Notes: generated from the sequence alone by a model not told the origin. DNA of 64,000 nt from Trichomonas vaginalis G3 (GCF_026262505.1 NC_067203.1:12028001-12092000); one strand, 5' to 3'; counted from the stretch's first letter, positions 29,959 through 40,923 are shown. Numbers and translations: made by a program.

Positions 29959-30984
29959 GCCATACATTTTTAAACCGCCTCTAACCGTTCATCTCGACCA
30001 CATTATCGGCATTCATATATATATTTGAATATTAAGACAAATAAAACCATTTGTTTGATCGAAATTGAGTAATTTATTGTTAAAATAAAAAAAATTAAGA
30101 AAAAAGTTTGTCATTTTCTTTGATATTTATATATTTGAAATCTACCTTATAAATATATCATTAATTTTATCCCATTTTAATATTATGAGTATCAAATGCG
30201 AAAATCAAAAAAAATACTGTCCTGATTCGAACTCAATCCATTTAATCTTGGCATACAGACCATCCCATTATGCCAAAAAGATTACTGTTTGTTTTCTTAA
30301 TAATAATATAAGATCGCTTATTTTTTATTTTGCTTCTATTAAAATTTAGCATTTTATATCACCAATCATTAATCTTCTTAAGTAAGATTTATATTTTCAC
30401 TTTATAATTTGTTCTAATCGAATATTTTTTTTTATTCAAAAATTTTAACCCTATTTTTTGATAATAAATGTACCACCACATTTTCTACCTATATTTGATA
30501 AATGTCAAACATATTTTTACTTAATTTCCTTTAATTTTTTTAATATTTTTTTTTATTCAGTCTCAATTTCATATTACTTTATATATTCTGGATATAAATT
30601 CCATAACTATATCATTGCATTTAAAAATATAGCTCAAATATGATTCTTTATAGGATTTTTTTGTAATACGCCAAAAAATCACGACTTCTAGCCTCTTTAT
30701 GACATTCTCTCAATTTTTTTTGACAAAAGATGTTCAAATCATAGATTGTTTGAAGATCTGATATAATATTATGACTTGACGTAACATTATCATATAAAAT
30801 AATAAAATGAAAAAGAAAAAATCTATTTATTTTGGGGTGAAATAGGTAAAAGTTGAAAACTGTTTCACTAATTCAATTTTTGCCCTATTTTTTTTAAATA
30901 GAGATGTCAAAAAATTGACAGAATATCAGAAAATGGTAAGTGCACCCTTAAGAATATTTCAATATCCTACTATATGATACCTTT
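29959..30984. other. Gene-free AT-rich stretch
   Basis: No ORF of note. A small dyad with a TTCGAA block near 30,205-30,300 resembles part of a tRNA but does not fold as one. Nothing else recognised. Confidence 0.5.
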
Positions 30985-31250
30985 TCGATACAAATAGGAT
31001 ATAGTGTGTTTAGCAACTTCAATAGTGATAAATCTCTTAATTCAATCTATATATCAATAAATTGAACAAAATATTTGATAATTAGATGAAATCTCAGGCA
31101 TTGTATTTATGCCATTGAAATTTTCCCAAGTTCCATGAAATGAGGACTCAGTAGTAATTTAACAATCAACCAATATACATATTCTGTTCCATTTGATTTT
31201 TTAAAATTTTCATCTATTTCTTTCCCATTTAATGTAATTTAAAGAGCTTT
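30985..31250 (-). pseudogene. Third decayed copy of the unknown family
   Basis: Minus-strand reading shows blocks similar to FVQFIDIWIELRDLSLL, to KIDENFKKSNGTEYVYW and to a Trp/Lys/Phe block seen at 26038-26723, with many breaks. It points the same way as the other two copies. Confidence 0.45.
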
Positions 31251-31470
31251 CAAGGAATATATATACATTTTTAGGATATAACTTTGCAAAAAGTACATTA
31301 GCATATAATATGATGTACATTTCAAGGCTAGATTTCGAGAAAATTGATATCATGATTTTCTGATTAATAAAAATTATCTTCTGCAGTTACTTAGAATTTG
31401 TTTGTGATGAGCAGGGAATTATATATATATATATGTATATAAAATGGATAAAATATTATTACAATATCTT

Positions 31471-33963
31471 TTATAAATACATTAGAATAAATACCGCAGT
31501 ATTTTGTAAGAATGAAAATGTATATATTCCTCGCATCTTGCATGTGAGTTCGTAGTTTGAACATACTTCAGTAAAAGAGATCGAAGGTATGTCTTTTTCA
31601 ATGAACATGTTTCTCTTGTTCTTCATACATTGAACACTCCCGCACTTGTGAAGTTTCGGACATCCATCGAATGCATGATCACCAATCGTTGTGAGGCTCG
31701 ACGATGACACGTATAGGAATGAGAGGCTGACGCAGTTAGTGAGCGACATGAAACCGATAGTTGTGAGAGTGTCGCCGTTGCATATAACACGGATGAGATT
31801 TCGGCTTCCCATGAATGCATATTGACCAATTGTTTTCATCGTTGAAGGAACAATGAAAGTCGTGATCTTGCTTGATGGGATGAAAACGATGAGATTAGAT
31901 TCATCAGCGTCCATGAGTGCGCCGTTCCTGAACGTGTGTGAAGCACTGTTGCAGATGATACTCTCAAGAAGATCACAGTCTGCAAATGCGCCTCCAAAAA
32001 CTTCTCTGAGAACACTTCCTTGACTGAGTGTGACAGAGCTCAGAGAAGAACATCCTTGGAATGCGAAAGAGTTGATCGTTGTAGTTGTACTCGGGATTGT
32101 GAAAGATTCGAGTTTTGTGCATCCCTTGAAGCATGTGCTAGATAGTGTGACGATGCCTTCATGAAGAGTGAGACTGATAAGATTTGTGCAGTTATGGAAA
32201 CATCCATCTGGAATGTTGTTTGAACAGATAGAAACACGAGAAACTGAACTAGACTCAAATGAGTTCAATAGTAGTTCTGACAGACAATTAGAAGATTCAA
32301 ATGTAGTGAGTCCACTAAAACTGAATGAATATCTTCCGATCTTCGATACTTGTGTATCACGAATTCCGATATCACCAATCGAAACGCAGTTATAGAATGA
32401 ATAACTTCCAATAGATGTTATCGAAGAAGGGAGAACGATGTCAGTAAGTTTTGTACAATCACGGAAGCAGTCATCAGGAATCGATTTGATTGATGTCCCA
32501 CTGAATGATGCAGTTGTCAAGAGCGAACATGACATGAAGCATCCATTACCGAGTGTTTGAAGACTCGACGGGAAATATATTTCAACAATTTTTGAATGGC
32601 TAAATGCTGTCTCGTTGATGCTGATAACACTACTACCTGCAAATGTGACTTTCTTGAGATCTTTCTTCCAGAATGTGTTCTTTCCGATTGAAACACATTC
32701 GATCGGAATTGTCAAAACAGTATTAATGTCTGTTCCAAAACTCTCTGTGAGGAAACTCTTGTTATTCGAGAATAGCATATGATTCACATACAAAAAATTA
32801 TCATTACTATCCGTGTCAATTTCAAGATTGCAGTTCATAAACACGGACTGACCAATCTCTCTCAAAGTTGAAGGGAAAATTATTTTTTTTAAACTACTGC
32901 ATGTTTGAAAAGCGTAATCACCAATGCTAATTAGCTTGGATGGCAACGTTAAATTGCGAAGATTGAAACATGCATTGAATGCATATTGATTAATTGATGT
33001 AATGTTATCAGAAAGTTTCACAAACTGAAGGGAATAGCAATCTGAAAAGAAACATGTGGGAACTTTTGTACTTGTAGATGGAAACTCAAAACTAACAATA
33101 TTAGTTTCGCCAAAGCAGAAAACATTCATTTCAATTGAATGATTAGGAAAAATAATATTGGTTATAGGAACTCCTCTAAAGCATGCACCAAATAATTTAT
33201 TAACAAATGATGGTACTGTATATTCACCACTAAAATATGCAGAAACAATATAAATTGTCGCATTGTCATCTTTATATATTGTTTTGCCGTCTGTTTTAAG
33301 AACTTGATTTCGAGGATCAATTATAATATTTTCTAATTTACAATATAAAAATGGTGAAGAATCCATTGATGCCAAATATTGAGGAATGAAAATACTTTTA
33401 ATCTTTGAACCATAAAATGCAGATGAAATAATTTCCTTTAACATTGAATCTTCAGAAATAATAATTTCAGACAAGGCACCTCCAAAAGTAGCTCCATCTT
33501 CTGACGACCAGCCTATGATAACTTCGACTGTGTTTGGAAGAATTAAGCTGGATAATTTAGAGTTTGAATTGAAAACACCAGGTTGGATTGTTGTGATTCT
33601 TGGAGGCATTTTGATCGATATAAGTTTGGAACACATCGAAAATAAGGAGTTGTTCAGACTTTTTAGTTCTGTACATTGTTCCATGTCAACAGTTTCAAGA
33701 GAAGAACTGGAAAAACAGAACTTGCAAATTGATCTGACTTTGCTTGAAATATCAAATCGGATCGATGTGAGTTTAGAACGACATTCTTTGAAAGGACTCT
33801 CATCAAGTGTGCTGCCACCTGAGATCTCAACAACTGAACTTCTGATAACATACTCACCACTTAAAGATGGAGGTGCATGGATTAATCGATCAAAGTTATC
33901 AGAGAATGTAACACCTCGAACATCTCCTGCAACACATAATAGAAAATAAATCAATGATAATAT
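31471..33963 (-). CDS. BspA-like leucine-rich repeat surface protein, no ATG at its start
   Basis: About 830 residues. After a hydrophobic leader (LSLIYFLLCVAG) come some 25 to 30 LRR_5 (Treponema/BspA type) repeats of about 23 residues with the phrases IGDYAFQTCSSLKKIIFPSTL, IPDDCFRDCTKLTDIVLPSS and so on. BspA-like proteins are a huge trichomonad family of likely surface proteins involved in host or bacterial contact. The frame has no ATG: upstream codons are TAA at 33967-33969, AGC, then ATA (33961-33963), then the signal-peptide codons. ATA stands exactly where ATG would be expected. The C-terminus lacks an obvious membrane anchor. Either the start codon was lost or an upstream exon is missed. 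Confidence 0.85.
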   Translation of the reverse strand: MLSLIYFLLCVAGDVRGVTFSDNFDRLIHAPPSLSGEYVIRSSVVEISGGSTLDESPFKECRSKLTSIRFDISSKVRSICKFCFSSSSLETVDMEQCTELKSLNNSLFSMCSKLISIKMPPRITTIQPGVFNSNSKLSSLILPNTVEVIIGWSSEDGATFGGALSEIIISEDSMLKEIISSAFYGSKIKSIFIPQYLASMDSSPFLYCKLENIIIDPRNQVLKTDGKTIYKDDNATIYIVSAYFSGEYTVPSFVNKLFGACFRGVPITNIIFPNHSIEMNVFCFGETNIVSFEFPSTSTKVPTCFFSDCYSLQFVKLSDNITSINQYAFNACFNLRNLTLPSKLISIGDYAFQTCSSLKKIIFPSTLREIGQSVFMNCNLEIDTDSNDNFLYVNHMLFSNNKSFLTESFGTDINTVLTIPIECVSIGKNTFWKKDLKKVTFAGSSVISINETAFSHSKIVEIYFPSSLQTLGNGCFMSCSLLTTASFSGTSIKSIPDDCFRDCTKLTDIVLPSSITSIGSYSFYNCVSIGDIGIRDTQVSKIGRYSFSFSGLTTFESSNCLSELLLNSFESSSVSRVSICSNNIPDGCFHNCTNLISLTLHEGIVTLSSTCFKGCTKLESFTIPSTTTTINSFAFQGCSSLSSVTLSQGSVLREVFGGAFADCDLLESIICNSASHTFRNGALMDADESNLIVFIPSSKITTFIVPSTMKTIGQYAFMGSRNLIRVICNGDTLTTIGFMSLTNCVSLSFLYVSSSSLTTIGDHAFDGCPKLHKCGSVQCMKNKRNMFIEKDIPSISFTEVCSNYELTCKMRGIYTFSFLQNTAVFILMYL

Positions 33964-34680
33964 GCTTTAATGATTAATTTTATAAATTGGATAAGCACAA
34001 CCATCAGTTAATAATGAGATATGTTCTTATAATAAGATCTCTTTTGACATAAGTTATCATTTTTCATTTAAAAAAGTATCATGTTTCCTTGAATTTCCAA
34101 AAAATGTCCGACACTTTATAACCTTAAATTTTCAAAATTGATGTGGTATTTTAAACGGCCCTAAGTGACTATCTATTGAAATCCAGCTTTAAGGATTATC
34201 AGATAAGTATTTTAAAGATCAAAGTAAATATGTTTTATTGTTTGTTTTTCACGTTTTGACGGGAAAACATGAAGATAATTCGAAATTAAAAGATTCTGGC
34301 AATCATATAAGCATTTTCAGAAAGTATATCTCTTATAATAATTTTTTATCTAAACAATTTCAGTCTATTTTTTAATTGATGTATTCAAAGAGTAATAGTC
34401 CAAACACTTTCAATATGTATTCAAATTGCAGTCCATACTTTCATTGTTGTTACCAATTTGAACAGATATTGAAAGTGTGGATTATTCATCTAAGTAAGCA
34501 TCATGCTAGATATAGTGAATGATTTAGAAATGTTTTATAGATTTTTTTTTCTCAGATAATATCATATGTAGTGCCCATTATGAATCTTTCTTCATATCAA
34601 AACTTATATAGTGATATTTATTCTCTATATATTGATTTTAATTAAAATAAACAAATACATTTTAATATGATATTACGTTT
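33964..34680. other. Intergenic, no gene seen
   Basis: AT-rich spacer of 700 bases between two same-strand genes. An imperfect dyad (CCACACTTTCAA-like text near 34,400-34,490) is visible; nothing else. Confidence 0.45.
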
Positions 34681-36975
34681 TCATTTCTTTTTGTTTGCGC
34701 AATATGACTTAATTGCGTCATCAACAAAAGTAGGAAACATCTCTTCATCATATTCAGGTTTCTTTGCACTGAGTTTTGGATATTCTTCCAAGAAATCTTT
34801 GATGGAAGTGGTCAAATTAAGTTGTTTCTCTATTGCAACCAATTTCGTTCTAATCTGAGCTTGTGTGCACTTAAAGAATTCAGACATCTGCTTCCTTGTC
34901 ATTCCAGACGAATGCATCAGCAACAAGTTCTTGATTTTTTCAGTTGTCCAATCTTCATCTTCTTCAGTAACTCCTGTCAATTTCTTGTGCATCAACAAAA
35001 TGATGTACTGGAAATATCCAGGAAGAATTGTTGGAAACATGTGCCAAAGATCGTTTTGCCAGTTCTTGCTTCCGTAGAAGATTTTGATGGCCTTAGAAAT
35101 ACGAAGATTCGACTCCGGTGGTTTGAACTTTAGAATGATTTCCGAATCAACTTTTCTGACTTTCAAATTTAATGGCAAATTCAAATTGTCAGAAGTTGGT
35201 TCGATTAAATCAGCGACATAAGAAGGAATACATTCTTTTGTATATGTTGCACCACGAGGAGGCTGTTGCGGGAAAGCATCCTTCATCATCTTGAAGAATT
35301 TCATGTTGTTTGGATCGACCAAACTCTTTAAAACAAAGTCAATGTGACGATTGATAACAGCACTTGTTTTGCTGATGCTTTTTTCGATTTCGGAATCTTT
35401 TCTTCCGTTGTATCTCATCTCCAAAACAACTTTATCAATCATATCAGGGAATGATGGGTCAGGATCGTCTTTCGCTGAATGCCTGGCCATCCAAAACAAG
35501 ACATAAATCAAATATCCAGCATTGAATTTTTTGAATTTTTCAGAAATCAATTCCCAATTTCCACCCAAAGAAATGAAAACATTTAAGAGTTTGGAGATGT
35601 TGAGCATCTTTTTCGGTGGTTTCATGTACGTATCATTAGATGGTAAGTCTTCTATTGCATATTTTACTTCAGGTTCTATTAACTTCAACTCGTCTTTCGT
35701 GAATCGATTTGATTTCTTCAGAAGTTTGAAATGAGCAATGATGTTGTTCTTCGTTCTTTCAAAGGATTTGGAAATAATTGTCCACTTTTCTGGAGTGACA
35801 GGTGCATTTTCTAATAAAAGATCTTTCAATAATTGCTCTTCTTCATTATCCCAAGTTGCAACTTTTACTCTTTTCCGACTTTTAACTTCTTCTTTCGTTT
35901 CTTCTTTGGATTCTTTTGTTTTTGTTCCTTTTTTGGGTTTTCTGCCTCCCTTCTTGGATTTCTGGACTGTATCTGATGGATCAACAATCTTAAGTTTGTT
36001 TGTTTCGCTGTCACTACTGGAGGTTTCGGAATCTTCTGAATTATCAGAATCTGATTTAGTATTTTCCTCAGATTTCTCTTGTTTTGATGATTTTTCATCT
36101 TCAGAATCATCGGAATTGGAGTCAGATTCATCAGATGAACTCTCTGATGAATCACTGATTTTTACAACTTCTGATTTTTGATTTTTCTGCTTCTTTGCAT
36201 CTTTCTTTTGTTTAGCTTTATTAATGATTTTATCTGCACGCTCTTGCTTTTCTTTTTTAGTAAGTTTTTTAGATTCATCAGTATTATCTTGTGATTTTTG
36301 ATCAGATGATACAGTATTCTCAGGTGCTGGAACATTTCCAGGTTCTGCTGATGGTGATGACTGCTTATCTAAAGGAATAACTTGTTGAAGATTTTGTTTT
36401 ACTTCATTGCTTTGTTTTTCGCTTGTGTTATCTTTGTAATTACTCTCTAGAAGCTGTGGTAGATCACTATCTGTTTCTTCTCCAGTTTGAGCGTTATTTT
36501 CATTATCATTTACAAGATTTTCATCAATTATTGAAGGTAATTCATCTCTGCTATCAGTATCATCTGTATTACCTGCTATATTGGAAATTTTGCCGTTTTG
36601 TCCATCCCGTAAGATTGCACTCGCCAAAATCAAATCATTTCCACTTTTTAGTAATGCTGCATTGACATCATTTTTGCTATATCCTAAATTTTTAAGATAT
36701 TCTACATTACTTTGATTGATTTCTTGAATTTGCGTTTTATTTGCTTGTTTTGCATCCAATTTTCTTGAACATGCAATCACCATCGATTTATCTAATTTAA
36801 GCGAATCAAATTTGGTTGTATCGCTGAGTATTTCATCGTTTAATGATATTTCTAATTCATTTATTGGAATTCTGAATCGATCTGATATCATTTGCTTAGC
36901 AGTTGAAACTAAATTAACATTTTCTAAATCGAAATTTGCTTGATCTCCATTTGAAAATGTAAGATTGATTTTCAT
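34681..36975 (-). CDS. UBL-head, acidic middle and SANT/Myb-type protein, 764 aa
   Basis: Residues 1-75 form a ubiquitin-like fold (MKINLTFSNGDQANFDLENV, ending KSMVIACSRKL). Residues about 90-125 look like a UBA-type helix bundle (NVEYLKNLGYSKNDVNAALL). Residues about 150-365 are Ser/Asp/Glu/Lys rich and disordered. Near residue 375-440 comes a Myb/SANT unit with spaced aromatics (VATWDNEEEQLLKDLL, KWTIISKSF, NNIIAHFKLL), and the C-terminal half has further helical regions, one near 690-715 resembling a second SANT. It resembles ZRF1/DNAJC2-type or chromatin-linked proteins only loosely. Probably nuclear, linking ubiquitin signals with chromatin. A Polinton begins 119 bases upstream of its ATG. 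Confidence 0.75.
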   Translation of the reverse strand: MKINLTFSNGDQANFDLENVNLVSTAKQMISDRFRIPINELEISLNDEILSDTTKFDSLKLDKSMVIACSRKLDAKQANKTQIQEINQSNVEYLKNLGYSKNDVNAALLKSGNDLILASAILRDGQNGKISNIAGNTDDTDSRDELPSIIDENLVNDNENNAQTGEETDSDLPQLLESNYKDNTSEKQSNEVKQNLQQVIPLDKQSSPSAEPGNVPAPENTVSSDQKSQDNTDESKKLTKKEKQERADKIINKAKQKKDAKKQKNQKSEVVKISDSSESSSDESDSNSDDSEDEKSSKQEKSEENTKSDSDNSEDSETSSSDSETNKLKIVDPSDTVQKSKKGGRKPKKGTKTKESKEETKEEVKSRKRVKVATWDNEEEQLLKDLLLENAPVTPEKWTIISKSFERTKNNIIAHFKLLKKSNRFTKDELKLIEPEVKYAIEDLPSNDTYMKPPKKMLNISKLLNVFISLGGNWELISEKFKKFNAGYLIYVLFWMARHSAKDDPDPSFPDMIDKVVLEMRYNGRKDSEIEKSISKTSAVINRHIDFVLKSLVDPNNMKFFKMMKDAFPQQPPRGATYTKECIPSYVADLIEPTSDNLNLPLNLKVRKVDSEIILKFKPPESNLRISKAIKIFYGSKNWQNDLWHMFPTILPGYFQYIILLMHKKLTGVTEEDEDWTTEKIKNLLLMHSSGMTRKQMSEFFKCTQAQIRTKLVAIEKQLNLTTSIKDFLEEYPKLSAKKPEYDEEMFPTFVDDAIKSYCANKKK

Positions 36976-37246
36976 GAAAGGTCAGCAAAATTTAATCAGA
37001 ACATTAAACTAAAAAATAGTCAATTCTTTTAGTCAAATCATATTTTGATGGTTTTAAAGTTTTAACACGGGAATTTAACTAATTTTCTCAAAAAGTAGTA
37101 GGATATGACGGGTTTAGTGACTTTTTTTGTTACATCTATATATAGACGATGCATTAAAATATAATTTATAAACACATTAAAAAAATTAACATTAATTTTA
37201 AAATAATTTATTTTTTCATCTTTTATAAAAGAAGCTATATATATAG

Positions 37247-37786
37247 ATGATGTCAGATATTCCGCGATTAATTAAACATTGTTTAAATCCTGAATGGGTT
37301 AAACTTCAATTTAAAAATGAAGATTGTGAATTATTAAATGAATATGAAAGCCAAAATAAGCTAATGAGGTATAAATATAATGATAAAGAATATTTAATTT
37401 CATGGAATCAATGGAGTCATAATCAAAGACCTCATAAACGAGAAGAAGAAATTGAAAATAATGAAATGGAAATCATTGATGACATTAAAGAGGATGGAAT
37501 TCCTAAATTTTGTAGAAAAACCTTTAGAACTAAGTTAGGAGCATATAAACGTAGAGTATTAAATCCTGAATATCTTAAACATCAATTTAAAAAGGAAGAC
37601 TGTGAATTATTAAACGCTAATGAATATGAAAATGCTAAATCAAAACTGAGATATAAATATATTGGAAGTGATGAAAGGTGTAAAGATAAAGTTTATTCAG
37701 TTTCATATAATAACTGGCACACGTTAGGGATAAGAAAACATTTAGGAGATTATGGGAAATGTTCTGAATTCTTTAAATCTAAGTAG
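37247..37786 (+). pseudogene. Terminal-repeat gene of the outer Polinton, interrupted by the inner element
   Basis: A gene lying inside the terminal repeat. The product has two related modules of about 75 residues, each with LNPE(W/Y) ... QFK(N/K)EDCELLN near the front and a Tyr-Lys-Tyr / Trp pair near the end (ISWNQW, VSYNNW). I do not recognise the family; the small size and repeated Trp/Tyr modules would suit DNA binding. The inner Polinton is inserted in its 3' part. A related copy lies at 53750-54337 in the inner element. Confidence 0.7.
37776..37781. repeat. Left target duplication of inner Polinton (AATCTA)
   Basis: Six bases next to the inner element's AGTAGTA end; repeated at 54491-54496. 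Confidence 0.85.
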
Positions 37787-38005
37787 TATATGTGAAAGGG
37801 TTTAGTGACTTTTTTTGTTACATCTATATATAGACGATGCATTAAAATATAATTTATAAACACATTAAAAAAATTAACATTAATTTTAAAATAATTTATT
37901 TTTTCATCTTTTATAAAAGAAGCTATATATATAGATGATGTCAGATATTCCGCGATTAATTAAACATTGTTTAAATCCTGAATGGGTTAAACTTCAATTT
38001 AAAAA
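37782..38005 (+). repeat. Left terminal inverted repeat of inner Polinton
   Basis: Begins AGTAGTATATGTG and matches 54267-54490 in reverse over 224 bases. The outer element's left end (37094 onward) is a close relative with a few differences in its first 20 bases. Confidence 0.9.
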
Positions 38006-38024
38006 TTCATGTCTTACATTTTTT

Positions 38025-38056
38025 GAATAATTTATTTTTTTATTTAATGATAAATG
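38025..38056 (+). promoter_or_regulatory. Late-promoter-like start signal (T-rich tract plus TAAATG)
   Basis: T-rich TTTTTTTATTT about 10 bases before GATAAATG, at the first inner gene. Same layout occurs at many Polinton genes. Confidence 0.5.
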
Positions 38057-39160
38057 AGTGTCACAACTAACAACGTTAAAAAATTAGGATTCACAAACGA
38101 GGAAATAAAGGATATATTAGAGGAGGCAGGTTATGAAGTTAGTAAATATTATTTAAGAAATTGTCAAAAATTTGCCGAGTTATTAAATGATTTAGATTAT
38201 GATGGAAAAATGAATAAAGATGATGTTATAAATTTCTTATATCCTACATCTGAAGAAGAAAAACCTAAAGAACCTGATGTTTTCCCTGAATATTATGAAG
38301 AACGGATTAAAGATGATGAATATGATGAAATTGAAAGACTGGAAAAAATAAGAGATGAAATAGATGAAAAAATTAAGGAATTAAGAGAAGTTGAAAAATA
38401 TAATGAAAATGAAGTAGAGGGTTTAATGAATATCCCAGCTTCAGAATCAGAAGTACAGAAATCTCATGAAGAAAGATATAAAAATTATGTCTCAGAATCA
38501 ACACAAAATTTATTAGATGGTGAAATAAACGAAACACTTTCAGAAGAAGGTACTAAATTTATTCGTAAACATAAGTTACAATTTATTGATAATGAAGAAT
38601 ACCCCTGTATATTACTTTCACCTCCTCTTGATTCTGAGAAATTCAAAAAAGCTCTTAAAAACGTGACATATGCAACAAATACGATTAAGAAAGAAGATCA
38701 TGATATTTACACAAATTATTATTTAAATAAATGCACAGGTGTTGATAAAGTTTTTGATTTGTTAGATAAAATATCAAAAGAAACAATTGGAACCTATAAA
38801 ATTTTGTGTGATTGTGGTTTCATTATTGAAGATACCAATAATGTTTCATATGAAAGAACAGCACCGAAGGAAGACGAAGTGGAAAGGTCTATACCATTCG
38901 TTATTAAGAATATAAAAGATATGAAAACTTATAAGCATTATATTTATTCATTTATTTCAGAAAAAATGGAAGCAACCCATAAAACATCATCTCATCATTT
39001 TATAGCTATTCATACATTCCTTTTCAAAGTTGTGAAATTAAATAAGACAGGAATTAGATTTAATGTATCAGGGTACGCATTCTTGAGTAAATTAAAATGT
39101 ATTCGTCACGTCGCAGATGATAAAAATTTATGTGTTCTTAATTCATTTTATGGACTTTAA
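38054..39160 (+). CDS. Polinton gene of unknown function, 368 aa
   Basis: Begins MSVTTNNVKKLGFTNEE. Residues about 5-75 are helical with an EF-hand-like acidic loop (DLDYDGKMNKDDVINFL); residues 90-135 are a charged coiled coil; the remainder is mixed. It lies next to the left end and is read rightward like the polymerase. No protease or capsid signature seen. A T-rich tract and GATAAATG precede it. Confidence 0.7.
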   Translation: MSVTTNNVKKLGFTNEEIKDILEEAGYEVSKYYLRNCQKFAELLNDLDYDGKMNKDDVINFLYPTSEEEKPKEPDVFPEYYEERIKDDEYDEIERLEKIRDEIDEKIKELREVEKYNENEVEGLMNIPASESEVQKSHEERYKNYVSESTQNLLDGEINETLSEEGTKFIRKHKLQFIDNEEYPCILLSPPLDSEKFKKALKNVTYATNTIKKEDHDIYTNYYLNKCTGVDKVFDLLDKISKETIGTYKILCDCGFIIEDTNNVSYERTAPKEDEVERSIPFVIKNIKDMKTYKHYIYSFISEKMEATHKTSSHHFIAIHTFLFKVVKLNKTGIRFNVSGYAFLSKLKCIRHVADDKNLCVLNSFYGL

Positions 39161-39947
39161 AAAAAATAAACTTTATTTTTATTTATTTTTTAATTTTTAT
39201 TCTTACATAAATGAACAAAAATGGAACAGCTAAAATGAATGATAATCAAATTAGAGCAGAAGGTAGAAGGTTATTTAAACGCTTCTATAACATTCCTGAT
39301 GGTGTTAATCCTAAAACTCGTAGAAGTTATTTAAACGAAGCAATAGATGCATATGAAGGGTTTGACATTTCATCAGAAAGTGAGAGGTTAGCAAGAATGT
39401 TAAACGTTAATATTGATTTTTATTATTGTGACCCTCAACCAGAAGACGTAGACATTAACAAGGTAGACTTTCCATTAGTGGAATCAATAATGATAGATCC
39501 AGAATTTGAAACAGTAAATATTTTATTAACACAGAGTCCATGTGGAAAACTTCACGCTGACAGAATAACAGACGTTGAAGCACTCACCGGCTATAGAGTT
39601 TGCCCCTTTTGCAAAGAAGAAGTATATTCTATCCGTGATGATCCAGAAAGGAAAAACCAAAGAAGATTTTTAAAACATTGTGAGAAATGTAAAGAAAATA
39701 ATGGAAGATTAATTCAAGACGTTCAATTGCAAAACACACAACAACCATATGCACCACATATCACGAAACAGAAGATATATCAATGGCTATTAGCACATAA
39801 TTTGCAGGAATATTATAAACCAACAAGATATTATATTACTTTTGACTTCGAAACATTAGAGACTAAAGAAGAACTTCAACTTTCTGAATGTGCAACTTTG
39901 AATGCTTACTTAAAACCATTCATGGTATCATCAACGGTTAAATTAAA

Positions 39948-39973
39948 GCCGCAAAGCGGCGAGGTCGTAGACC
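39948..39973 (+). repeat. Double-hairpin mini-element 1 (in polymerase gene)
   Basis: Two adjacent hairpins: GCCGCAAAGCGGC (39948-39960) and GAGGTCGTAGACC (39961-39973). GC-rich in AT-rich DNA. Reads in phase as PQSGEVVD within the gene. Confidence 0.75.
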
Positions 39974-40923
39974 GTGATAAAACATATACGAGGAATTTTT
40001 GCTTAACTTCAAGTGATTCTTTATTTCTGATTGGATTGAGTTTTTATTTTCAACCTGTTCATTAGTTGCTAAATCAAATATTGAACAATATGAAGAATTA
40101 ATGAAGCCGCAAACATTAAATGAGAAACAAAAGGAAGCATTTAAAGAACTTCTAGATGAGGAATTCAATAAAGTGAATATCATAGGTTTTAATTCGGGAA
40201 AGTTTGATTTAAATTTAATTCTTCGTGATTTAAACACTGCAAAATGGAAAATAAAATCAATGCTGGGTTCATCTTCTCAATTTAAGCAAATCATTGTAAA
40301 GAAAACAAACGTTCCATATGAATTGAGATTTATTGACATCAGAAATTATATAGCGGGTGGGACATTAGACCAATTCACTCGAGATTTCGGAAACAATAAA
40401 TCACGTGTTAAATCCTTTTTCCCTTATCAATTCATCACGTGGGAAAATTACGAAGAAGAATTATATAAAGAGGAACCATTCACGAAAGATTCATTTTATT
40501 CAGCATTAACTCAAGAAACTATATCAGATAGTGATTATCAAATATATCTCAATGATGCTAAAAATTTTAAGAATAGATTAGAATATTTTATTCATTATTG
40601 CAATAAAGATGTTGAAATTATGATTGACCCAATTGATAAAATTATTGAAGAAACATTTGTTTATAAAATTGACATGCTTCATAATCTTTCTTTATCATCG
40701 AATGCATCAATGATTCGTTACGCTTTAGCATATAAAGACTTTAATCCTAATGAAAAATATCCAGAAGAAGAAAATGTGGAATCAAGTTTTGAATTAACGA
40801 AAAAGTATTGGAAATATAAAATTGAATCATATAAGAAACAAGATGAAAAAGCAGAAAGAGATACTAAAAATAATGTTTCAATGGATGATTTTCAATACTA
40901 TCACGATTTAATCCTTTCATCTA

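Noticed and set aside
30205-30300. tRNA-like block with TTCGAA and a 7-bp stem (TGGCATA/TATGCCA)
   Set aside because: No acceptor pairing and the T-arm does not close; not a tRNA gene.
30458-30643. 61-codon Phe/Tyr/Ile frame
   Set aside because: Composition is simply that of AT-rich DNA; no domain or neighbour support.
33925-33960. A 3' splice site (TTGCAG) giving the BspA-like gene an upstream exon
   Set aside because: The trichomonad branch-point/3' motif is absent and the signal peptide would be cut; start-codon loss is simpler.
35738-36181. Long Ser-rich frame opposite the UBL/SANT gene
   Set aside because: Mirror of its acidic low-complexity region.
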